Origin: Chrysophaeum taylorii
Taxonomy: Eukaryota > Sar > Pelagophyceae > Pelagomonadales > Pelagomonadaceae
DNA length: 31,349 bases
Direction of reading: 5' to 3'
NCBI GenBank assembly: GCA_029834535.1
Contig: JAQMWT010000475.1
Location: forward strand, 1 to 31,349
Shown: one piece after another, positions 18,847 through 26,882 of the stretch
Layout: each line of letters begins with the position of its first letter
How positions within the stretch are numbered: position 1 is the first letter of the stretch
The notes under the pieces: generated by a model
Seen by the model: only the letters and a program-made list of their open reading frames with translations
The model's database searches: none
Told to the model about the DNA's origin: nothing
Translations under genes and position numbers: made by a program

Positions 18847-19854
18847 TTATGAGACGCCATCGCTCGCCTTCGCCGGAAGCAGAAAATCCGCAAGTACGCC
18901 GCCGATGCCGGGGACGTTAATGTTCTCGTCGAAGTCGGGTATGTTGGCCGCGAGGTCCCGTCTTAGCGTTTCGAGACGCGCGTCGCATAGTATCGTCGCG
19001 CCGAGCTGCGCCTCGGCGTCGCGGACGTCCTTAATAAAGCGAGCGACCCCGTGCAAATATACTTTCACGTCGGCGTCCGTGAGCCGGTCGATGCGGGGCC
19101 ACAGCATTTCCGGCACGTCGTGCGGATCGATGTGGCCGATGCCGTGCGTAAAGTGCAACACGGATCGCGCGATCTCCCCGTTTTTTTCGCAGAGACAATC
19201 GTCCGAGATCTCCCCGCCTCGGATAGTGAATTCGAGAAGGCAGATCGACTCTGGAAACAACTCGGTTATCGCTACCATCTGGAAATCGCCGAGCCTGCTT
19301 AAGGCAGCGTTTGTTCTCGCGTCGCCGTCGGGCATCGATTGACAAGTTAAAAAGTTCGTAACCAAATTTCGAGGCGCGTAGCAATGATGGTGGGCTTCAA
19401 AATGGAGACGTGGCTCGCTTCTCTCATAGCTCGTGGCGACCCAACGTGCCAATCCGTCGATAGGCGACATGTCCCGAGCAATGTCGCGCGCATAGTCCCG
19501 GTCCCTGCACATCATGAATTGCGACAGTACGTGCGTCCTCGGAATCCGAAGAATAGTCACGTTGAAGGTGTCGCTCGCGCAGGTCTCGTTAAATGGATAT
19601 TTTTTCCTGCAGTACCGCTGGATGCACGTCTCGCCAAATCCAAATGTGCTCTGGGGAGCGTACTTGGCGATGTCGATTAATCCGTTTTTAAAGCTAATGC
19701 CGCCAGCCTTGGGGATATGCCAGAAGAAGAGGCTTTCCCCGGGATTGAGAAACCGAAAAGACGTCGTGCTCTCGTTGCTGCGGTAGGCGCCGGCGACCCA
19801 AGCGCCTGCCGCCCAGACGATCGTCGTCCACCTAAAAGATAAGGCAGCATTCAT
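18847..19854 (-). CDS. type II membrane sulfotransferase (Sulfotransfer_2-like)
   Basis: Transfers sulfate from PAPS to a glycan or similar acceptor, probably in the Golgi lumen. I start at the ATG at 19,854 (335 residues): MNAALSFRWTTIVWAAGAWVAGAY gives a short cytosolic end and a signal anchor near residues 9-24. The longer frame to 20,007 adds 51 residues without family features. FFWHIPKAGGISF (about 42-55) is the 5'-phosphosulfate-binding loop (usual form HIPKTGGTS). VTILRIPRTHVLSQF (about 98-112) is the 3'-phosphate-binding strand and helix, with the Arg and Ser expected there. Many Cys, including ETCIQRYC and DDCLC, and several N-x-S/T sites fit a luminal domain. The acceptor cannot be told. 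Composition is less GC-rich than the SUN and GCP genes. Confidence 0.85.
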   Translation of the reverse strand: MNAALSFRWTTIVWAAGAWVAGAYRSNESTTSFRFLNPGESLFFWHIPKAGGISFKNGLIDIAKYAPQSTFGFGETCIQRYCRKKYPFNETCASDTFNVTILRIPRTHVLSQFMMCRDRDYARDIARDMSPIDGLARWVATSYERSEPRLHFEAHHHCYAPRNLVTNFLTCQSMPDGDARTNAALSRLGDFQMVAITELFPESICLLEFTIRGGEISDDCLCEKNGEIARSVLHFTHGIGHIDPHDVPEMLWPRIDRLTDADVKVYLHGVARFIKDVRDAEAQLGATILCDARLETLRRDLAANIPDFDENINVPGIGGVLADFLLPAKASDGVS

Positions 19855-20211
19855 CCTGCCGTTTCGTGGTTCTTCTTCTGTTAATCCGCGCGAAGTTATA
19901 ATAAGACCTATTCGGTTCGGCGAAACCGTCGTCGCCAGCTCAGTTTTATTGGATGTTTGACACGGAACGGATCGCAAGAGCTTGATGTTCAATGTGCGTC
20001 TTGCCACAGGACAGACGTTTTCGTATTGTTAACGGACGTGCCGTGCCCGGACCCGAATCAATAAGAACAAGGAAGGTGGGGAACAGGTGGGAAAAGGTGG
20101 GGAGAAGGGTGAAGAGCGAAGAGGGGGTGGTGAAGAGAAGCGAGATGGCAGAGTGAGGTGCGACACGAGGCAGTAGCCAATGTCATCGGAGGATGTGTCG
20201 CGGAAGAAGAA
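19855..20211. other. intergenic region upstream of the sulfotransferase
   Basis: No gene supported. It contains the likely promoter and leader of the sulfotransferase and a purine-rich stretch (20,068-20,160, GGTGGGGA/GAAGAG units). Confidence 0.45.
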
Positions 20212-21197
20212 TCAAATAAAGTGCTTGAATCTGTAGCCGCTGTCGCCGGAGGTCCAGCGTGGGCAGCCATAAAACTCGCGTTGGGTGGCATGCACAGCGT
20301 GGCCCGGGTGAGGGTGATTTCGCCACGAACCCAGTTGAGTCGACGTCGAGGTCGGCCCAAGCGAGGAGTGGCACACGTGGCACACGCCTGAGCACAATCC
20401 GGTTGAAATGTTAGAAGGTGGTGCCGCAGTCGGAACAAAGCGATCGGCGCGAGACAACCAGCGTGCACGAGCCGTCGCCGCCCTCAACTAGGATCTTGTG
20501 AGCGGGCGTGTGGAAAAACCAGTCCTTGCTTTTGACCGGCGCCGTGTGCCACGCACCATTCGTGCCGAAGCACTCCGGATTTGCGCAAGGGCAGCAGGCT
20601 AGGCCGAATTCCTCGCAGACCCTCTTAGGCTCGCGGTCCTCGAAGTTGACGAAGGCGACCCGGCGCTCTTGAATACAGACGTCGTCTTTAGATAGACGGC
20701 TCACTTGGTCTCGCGCTGCTTTTCCCTTGTACTCGTAGACTATCTTCGAGCGGTCCTGCTTGTACACTCGGAATAGCACCGAGATGCGGCGCCGCGCCCA
20801 AGAGGGTTCCCGTCGCGCCATCGAAGAAGACGTTTGGCACCTTGTCGCACATGGTGCCATCAATATTGCGGGCCGCCGCCGCCGCCACGAAGGCAGCCGA
20901 GACTCTGGGCGACCGGTCACCGCCAGAGATGGCGGCACTCAGCTCGTCCGCGGTATTGTCCATGCTCGGACTTTCCCCAAGTAGCACGACCTCCTTGTCG
21001 TGTACGGAGATGGAGTTGCTGTCGGCCTGCTCCTTCACCTCCTTGTCATCGAGAGCTGGTTGGACATGGGGGCGGTCCGTGCACGCCTCACTCGAATAGT
21101 CGTCGTTGTTGTCGTGTATCACGATGACATCGGGGGGCTCACACGTCCGAGATGTCAGCTGCCTCGTCGCAGTCGGCGCTGTCGCAGTCACCGCCAT
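20212..21197 (-). pseudogene. zinc-finger protein with GRF-like C-terminal finger, frameshifted
   Basis: Three consecutive frames on the minus strand appear to belong together. From 21,197: MAVTATAPTATRQ and a long acidic, Ser-rich region with DGTMCDKVPNVFFDGATG. Then, after a shift near 20,770-20,840: RVYKQDRSKIVYEYKGKAA, a Cys cluster CCPCANPECFG, DWFFHTPAHKILVEG and LCSDCGTTF, ending in a stop at about 20,411. Then in a third frame: VCHVCHS and REFYGCPRWTSGDSGYRFKHF, which resembles the GRF-type zinc finger (REFYGCP, then aromatic-rich end), ending at 20,212. No enzyme domain is recognisable. It could be a host gene with short introns I failed to place, but no good GT-AG pair was seen at the junctions, so decay is preferred. 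Confidence 0.4.
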
Positions 21198-21201
21198 CGA
21201 G

Positions 21202-21661
21202 CTAGGCGCGACAGGTGGACGTCGGGGGGAGGGCAGCTACCTGCTCCACATCAGCGGCAGTCACCTGCCTTTTCTTCTCCAGCCTGAGAATCTGGCGCGA
21301 CCTGTCAACCACTGATCTCAACTTCTGGCTGGACTTCTTGCTCTTGGTGCAGAACAGGTAGCGCGAGCGATTCGAATTTCGACAACCGAGGCAGCCGCCC
21401 GTCGACTCTATGAAGGGGTCGTCGCCAGCCCGCGCTCGCCGCACTGCGTTTCGCAGATTTCTCGGACGTGTTCGTGGCGTCCTGCGTCGCGTCCAGCTCC
21501 TCGGCGAGCTGGAACACCCGCCGAAGAACGTCGTCATCGTCAGCAAGCATTCCGTTCCGCCGTTTAGCACGTTTAGCGGCCGCGGCCTTACGTACTCCTT
21601 GCTTGAACCTCTCGTTCACGCCCGGTTTCTCTAAGGCTTGGCCTTTACGACACTTGCTCAT
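21202..21661 (-). pseudogene. small basic Cys-containing protein gene, frameshifted
   Basis: From the ATG at 21,661 the reading is very basic (NERFKQGVRKAAAAKRAKRR, nuclear-localisation-like), then LRRVFQLAEELDATQDATN. Near 21,430-21,450 it must shift frame by one base to reach DDPFIESTGGCLGC...SRYLFCTKSKK, three Cys in a finger-like spacing, then a helical KLRSVVDRSRQILRLEKKRQ and a stop at 21,202. Only five bases separate that stop from the ATG of the next minus-strand segment, so both may be one broken gene. Family not recognised. Confidence 0.35.
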
Positions 21662-23758
21662 AGGCGCACCACACGGGTAACGGTGTTCTTCCGTATTTTC
21701 TTCTTACTTTCTAGAAAGAGAAATTACCTTTTGGACGCAACACTGCTTCGGACGTCTTCCAGTTTTTCTCGCGATACACCGCGTTATGGCTCGCGTGGCG
21801 AGCGACGGCGGACCGCCACGCGGCTCGGGATGACAACACAAACCGTCCGGCGGCCAGCGAGGCGGGAGACAATCCGCCGCCCATCACCGACTTCCGAACC
21901 AGAAGAAGACGGTGAACGAGCGGATGAGGTACGGGACCGCCCGGTTGATCGCGAAGTGCGAGCAGTTCGACAACGAGTTGCCGATCGTCGAGAAGAGGGG
22001 TCGAAAGGACCATCGGCCGCAGAAGAAGCACCTTATTTGGGAGGTGCAGCAGCGTGACCCGGTGCTCCCAGCGTCCACGCGATGCCATCGCCTTCGCGCT
22101 GATCAACCTTGACCTCGAAGCGCTTCTCTTGAACCCTGTATTCGAACACGGTTTTTAATAGTTTCTACCAAAGGCCCTGCTGCGCCAGCCACTAATTAAG
22201 TACATGCACGCCCGTAAAGAACGGGTCTAATAAGCCTGTGGCACAGGCTGTGCTATTATGTCACGAAATCCAGCGGCAGTCAAAATCGTCTTGCCATGTG
22301 AGACCAGCAGTGCAGCAAAGAACGTTTACATTCCTGCCAGAGGACCCGTAGATGAATGGCGACGCAAATGTCTCGTCCGTGAGTGATGTGAGGTGGGCGA
22401 GGTCGTCCGCAACCACCCATTCTCTTGTGTGGCACCGAGCATGTGACAATGTGCCATGTCGAGCAAACTTTGAAGTGGCTGCTATGATGACGAAGAGCCC
22501 ATCTGTCATTATGTGTCTTGCCCGGCTCCGATGGCATCGTGCTGGTACTTGTGCCTTTTCATGTCGGTGTGGCGTATGAGACCCTTTCTTATGTGATGTC
22601 ACCACCACTTTAACACGCATGTGAACTTGGAAAGGGTCGCCGCTGCGAGCAAGTGATGAGGACAGCATCGAGCTTGAAAAGAAGCGGAAAGAACCCAGGA
22701 TCTTCCTACACCACTGACTCACACTTCCCGGCGTTGATTTATCGGCTTCTTCTTATCCCATGGAGACACCACACGAGCGAGGTGCTTAGCATATCGGTTG
22801 GGGGTGTTGAAATTGGGGCCATCGGACGCGGCTTTTTTCCACTAGGAATGTCAGCGTTGCGGCAAAATCTACACACCCAGCTCTTCGGTCTCGTTTGTCA
22901 TTGTCTTGCTCGTTTTTTTCTTCATCAAAAGTTTCGCGCAAATCCCTGCTGTTGTTCTGATACACGGTATGACCCGATTGCACAGTTCCCGATGTAACCT
23001 TGGAATCGCCCAATGATGCTTTTCGGAAGAAAATGTCGGGTATACCATTCAGCAGCGGATACTGAAGTCAAGGCGCGTTCTCGCAAAGGCGCACTCTCGC
23101 ATACTTGCGCTCCATCTCAAAAGCCGCACAACATCGGCGCAGTCCGACACCCTTCTGGCGTGGATACTCATATTACGCTAGAACTCGGGTTACAATTTGC
23201 ACCTCGGAAATGTAACTTCGAGGTCATCATTTGAGGCGGCTTCGCCGACGAGTCGCGCGAAGCAGGGCCGTCCGTTCGATATGACGGCGATACGCGGACA
23301 TCTCGTAGGTCTGAAGCGGGGTAAAATAAGGCACCAAAGGAGACTGGCATTGAAGTGGTCGACGTAGCTCGTGGGACTCGTCGAGGGTCGAGGTCAAGTA
23401 CGAGAGGGTGCTCCCCTCCAGGCTAGTTTGCGGTCTGGATTCTACCACGGCATAAAGCCGGCGAGTATGGAGCGGGGCGAGCGTCGAGGTCGGCGGTCTC
23501 AAGCGACGCGCGTCCCCGGCGCGCGCGCCGATCGTGCCCTCAAGATCGTCTCGGTCACGCAAGCATTTTCCGGCGATCGGGTCATGCGGGACACGCCGCG
23601 GATGCGAGAGGCTTGCGCGTAGGCCGCCAAGGCTCGTCGTCGGTGGTATGCGAATGGTCGGTTTTTGCGCATAGCGGCGACGGCTGCTCGGAATGATGAC
23701 CGACGACGCCACAGCCATCGCGTTTGGATACAAATCCATCACATCCAACGGTTCTCAC
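21662..23758. other. 2.1-kb region without a recognisable gene
   Basis: Only weak ORFs are present. A + strand reading at 21,912-22,112 (NERMRYGTARLIAKCEQFDN) and a - strand reading at 22,722-22,261 (ending with SPFIYGSSGRNVNVL) look protein-like but match nothing I know and may be remnants. Two adjacent perfect hairpins sit at 22,211-22,249. A - strand frame of 173 codons (23,748-23,227) lacks an ATG and may be a later exon of the gene interrupted by the gypsy element. No repeat copies, terminal inverted repeats or RNA genes were found by eye. Confidence 0.4.
22211..22249. other. two adjacent short hairpins
   Basis: CCCGT-AAAGA-ACGGG (22,211-22,225), then after seven bases AGCCTGTG-G-CACAGGCT (22,233-22,249). 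Both stems are perfect; the second is nearly a full palindrome. No coding gene overlaps convincingly. Confidence 0.5.
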
Positions 23759-23776
23759 CTACGATGGGGGGCCGAG

Positions 23777-23780
23777 GAGA
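23777..23780. repeat. target-site duplication GAGA (left copy)
   Basis: Matches 30,934-30,937 directly outside the right LTR. Four bases is in the range made by gypsy integrases, but so short a match can be chance. Confidence 0.6.
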
Positions 23781-24114
23781 TGTGGCAGTAACGTCCATCC
23801 CCCCACTTGCCTGCCTGCCACCTGACTTACCCTGCTTGTTGCCCTAATACTGACCTTGCAATTATGTGGTTGTGTGTCATCTTGACACCCTCACCTGCGC
23901 TTCCACAGAACCCAATGTACCAGGCATTTGTATTGCTTTCTTGCTGTCTTCTTGCTATTACCCTCATTTTTAATTGTCCGATCTCGTGATGGCGTGAGCG
24001 TTTACGCTGAGGTCGGGCGTGTGGTGGTTTCACCCGCGGTTCGGGTTGGGAAAAAGGGTTGTTGAGGCCCCTGGTCCGGCCAAGAGGGGCGGGTGTCTGA
24101 GAAAAACCACTACA
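23781..24114 (+). repeat. 5' LTR of the gypsy element
   Basis: It starts TGTGGCAGTAACG and ends CACTACA (334 bp). It matches the right LTR throughout, with scattered substitutions and an extra ~28 bp (around 23,945-23,975). Shared blocks include GATCTCGTGATxGCGTGAGCG and the GGTTCGGGTTGGGAAAAAGG segment. Confidence 0.93.
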
Positions 24115-24115
24115 G

Positions 24116-24137
24116 TGGTCTCAGAAGCGGGAATCGA
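24116..24137 (+). promoter_or_regulatory. primer-binding site, about 22 nt
   Basis: One base after the LTR, TGGTCTCAGAAGCGGGAATC is complementary to a tRNA 3' end: TGG pairs with CCA, then a 7-nt acceptor strand, then CCCGC of the T-stem and on into a T-loop-like CGATT. I cannot name the tRNA. Most PBSs are 8-18 nt, so this match is long. Confidence 0.65.
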
Positions 24138-24161
24138 TAGTCCAACTCCCGGACTATCGAT
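24133..24161 (+). other. perfect 11-bp hairpin overlapping the PBS end
   Basis: ATCGATAGTCC (24,133-24,143), loop AACTCCC, GGACTATCGAT (24,151-24,161). It shares its first bases with the extended primer-binding site, so hairpin folding and tRNA pairing would compete at that edge. Confidence 0.85.
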
Positions 24162-24943
24162 CTCCTGTTTTTCGGCGGCGAGTCGGTTCGTAACGGTCGA
24201 GTGAGTGCGAAGCCGACGCATTTGTGGGTGAAGATCTTGGGGATCACGGGTACTACTGCAGGGTTCATTTTACGTGATTCGGATCGAACGGGGAGCGGAG
24301 TCACTACGACTCCAGCAGGCAAAGCAATCGTAAGACCTAACCACAAGGCAAAAAAGTAAGCCCTAACCTAGCTCGCGCGAGGCAGACCACCTCCCTGACG
24401 GCGAGCGACAGCACCGGGAAGGCCGCCCATAGCCTTCACGCGCAAGGCAAAAACTTCCGTAAGTCCAGCGCACCGGGACAGCGCGCAGTCAGACGGCTGC
24501 CGGCAAGTGTCGTCTGGCGAAAAAGAGTGCAACAAACGAGTTGTGAGCGCTCGGATTAATCTTATTATCCGGGCAAAGCGCGGTCATGGCAGAAAGGCCA
24601 ATGACAGAATGACCGCAGTGGTTTCGGGACGAACAGGAACGTCTACAACGATTCAGTATGGCGACCCAACTTACGTCCATTGGAAGAACACCATTCAGCA
24701 CGCCCTTTCAACGGCAGGAAGCCGAGGAAAGCGGCATCAGAAGAGAGGCAAGATCATCTGATAGCCTCGACAGCCCCCAAGCGCGGTCATCCTTCCGGAT
24801 CCACGCGCCGGCGAAGGGGGAGCTACGGTTGCGCCAGACGTAACCTCAAGACCGGTGAGCCGACGTTCCCGTACGCACGACCCTACGAACGTGCGATGAA
24901 TGGTACGGAGTCATCTTGAGCGCACCCCGGATTTACTACTGCG
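24138..24943 (+). other. untranslated leader of the gypsy element
   Basis: About 800 bases between PBS and the gag-like ATG. Short ORFs (for example 24,658-24,843, MATQLTSIGRTPFSTPF) could be the true but broken gag start; none continues into the next ORF. It probably carries packaging signals; nothing specific is identified beyond the hairpin. Confidence 0.5.
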
Positions 24944-25696
24944 ATGCGTGGACCAGAGGAGAATGCACCTCCTAGGCCACCATCCGCGAATACGAGAGCT
25001 GCGGCAGATCGTCGATTGGATACCGACCCCGAGATTTTGCAGACCATCAACGAGCGGTTCGAGATGTACCAGTCGCAGATCGAGCAAGTCATACGTGAAA
25101 TTGAGCTCGCCCGCCGCGACGGGCAACAACAACGCTCAGAAGTGGGGCGGCAGCGGATCGACAACAATCGACTTCGACGAATGATGGAGGAATCCACGCG
25201 GGCGCATGCTCGAGAGGCACGGCCAGCCTCTCCGGATGCCACGCGTGTTACGCCCGAAGAGGATGACGCTGTATCGGCACGGACCGATGATCAGCCACCG
25301 CGAAGTCGACCGGAGCCTACCCTGCAGCATCATACGGACCCCGGTTCAGCACGCCCTCGTAACGAAGAAGAGCTACTTCAGATCAAGAAGGGAGCTGCTA
25401 GTATGACTCGTATCACGTTGTTGCTTCTCACTGGGCAAATCACCAAGACCCAGGATGAGGTTAACGCGTGGTTTATGCAGTTGCAGCGTAAGGTGGAAGG
25501 CGAGATCATGCCGCATGAAGGATGTGTCGACATGCAGCTAGAGACCACTGAGGACGTTTGTCATGCGACTCTCATGGCTGCTGTTGACGAGAATCAAGTC
25601 GAGGAGGATGTCTTGAGTGACAGACCTCCTCCTGAGCCACCACCAGGTGAAGAAGTGAAAAAAAAAAACAGAAATGGAGATGGATTCGACCGCTAA
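24944..25696 (+). CDS. gag-like ORF with coiled coil, no zinc knuckle
   Basis: A 250-residue ORF in the gag position. Residues about 28-88 (DPEILQTINERFEMYQSQIE and following) form a charged helix suited to a coiled coil and multimerisation. A middle Pro/Arg-rich stretch is followed by MTRITLLLLTGQITKTQDEV and a DVNAWF-like helix, a possible capsid remnant, then a Pro-rich end. There is no CCHC knuckle and no DTG/DSG protease motif. The ORF ends right after an 11-A run and overlaps the methyltransferase frame (+1 relative) by 23 bases. Assigned to gag by position only. Confidence 0.5.
   Translation: MRGPEENAPPRPPSANTRAAADRRLDTDPEILQTINERFEMYQSQIEQVIREIELARRDGQQQRSEVGRQRIDNNRLRRMMEESTRAHAREARPASPDATRVTPEEDDAVSARTDDQPPRSRPEPTLQHHTDPGSARPRNEEELLQIKKGAASMTRITLLLLTGQITKTQDEVNAWFMQLQRKVEGEIMPHEGCVDMQLETTEDVCHATLMAAVDENQVEEDVLSDRPPPEPPPGEEVKKKNRNGDGFDR
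25658..25668 (+). promoter_or_regulatory. A11 run at the gag/methyltransferase frame change
   Basis: Eleven A between GTG and CAG. A one-base slip here would move translation from the gag-like frame (stop at 25,696) into the methyltransferase frame. It could be a slippery site, transcriptional slippage, or simply a homopolymer indel in this copy. Confidence 0.4.
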
Positions 25697-26860
25697 GGAG
25701 CTGCTATCTAAGTACGCCTCCTTGGTTTGGATATCCATCACCTACACCTTTGTCGTCGTCTATTTTGCTGGCGCTGGAGGATCAACGTTGGGTATCCGGC
25801 GATGCAATGACCTATATGGCAGTTCATTTCGCATTGTCTTGGCTTTGGATGCTTGTCCCCAAGCCGGAGCCACCTTTGAGCTCAATTTTCCGAAGATTCC
25901 CTATGTTTTGCACGAGTTGGGGAAATCTCATCGTCGTACATACGACTTGGTGTTGTCGTATTTGCATTCAGAGTTTTGGACGCACTCTTATTTTCACGCA
26001 AGTCCACCGTGTATCTATGGCTCGACTGCCAATTTGCACTACAGGGACGCACGCAAGGTCGCTGCTTTTTACTTCTTGGATCCTGCGTCATTTCCGCAAC
26101 GCACCTTATGTAATTGGACGATGGACGCTCGAGCAGGAACCATCAGTGACACCGATGTGTGCACATTATGTAATTGGACGATGGACGCTCGAGCAGGAAC
26201 CATCAGTGATCCCTTTTGTGCATCACAAATTTTATCTGCCGCGCATTGTCGATTTTTATAGTATTACACCAGAATCGCTGTGATCGCGCACGCGCCTACT
26301 TGCTTGCAATGTTCGCTTGGAACTGCCGTTATTATGGTGTGTACCACCGAATTTGCGGGACCGTTTTGGCCCAGCGCTGGGATTTACGGGTGGTCACCCG
26401 CTCATTATAGTGAACAGTTTCTCGTCTACGCGCCCGGCTATCGGCCTTGCCTTCATGGTGACGCGCAACAAATTACAAATGGGACCTCACTTCTCGAACA
26501 CCCGCCCACTCACGTTGCAGATGCACCAGGCCATTATGACCCTTCCTGCTACGTGGCAATGGGGTGAGAAAGTTTCAGAGACAGCAGCTATGAAGATGCT
26601 TGGCAGTATGGTGCCACCCGCGACTATGACGCGGATCGCGCTAGCAGTGCACAATTCGTTTGATCCTTCACTTCGAAATTTGGGTAAGTTGCGAAATATT
26701 GCGACGACTACGATAGCACAGCCCGATCACCATATTCTACGGTTTTCACCCTTTGCTGTCGAGTCGCGCATTCCAACGCTCGACCCTGCTACTCGAAGTG
26801 TGTCATGGATTTCGCCCGATGAACTCTACTCTCCTGCGAGTCCTGCACCATCAGCTGCTG
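25674..26860 (+). pseudogene. retrotransposon-encoded cytosine-5 DNA methyltransferase, broken
   Basis: Transfers a methyl group from AdoMet to C5 of cytosine in DNA. Motif I YFAGAGGSTLGI (about 25,760-25,795) binds AdoMet; LALDACPQAGATFELNFP follows as motif II/III. Motif IV is HASPPC with the catalytic Cys (SPPC at 26,001-26,012). The frame then changes by one base near 26,050-26,080. Motif VI reads WTLEQ (26,122 and again 26,182), keeping the Glu though the usual ENV is altered. A TGA at 26,281-26,283 sits just before SRTRLLA, the usual motif VIII (QSRxR-type) position. Motif IX is RPLTLQMHQAIMTLPATW and motif X MLGSMVPP (26,596-26,619). Order and spacing fit a complete enzyme, only about 390 residues. 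A further frame change separates it from RT. Confidence 0.85.
26101..26220 (+). repeat. tandem 60-bp duplication inside the methyltransferase
   Basis: Bases 26,101-26,149 and 26,161-26,209 are the same but for one base (GCACC/GCACA start), with unit length exactly 60. In frame it repeats YVIGRWTLEQEPSV, the motif VI segment, as a 20-residue insertion without changing the frame. Confidence 0.95.
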
Positions 26861-26882
26861 CCCCGCCACCCCGCCACCTCCT

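Noticed and set aside
18563..18893. Minus-strand ORFs through the pentamer array
   Set aside because: They only translate the repeat (ARPGQ units) and have no other support.
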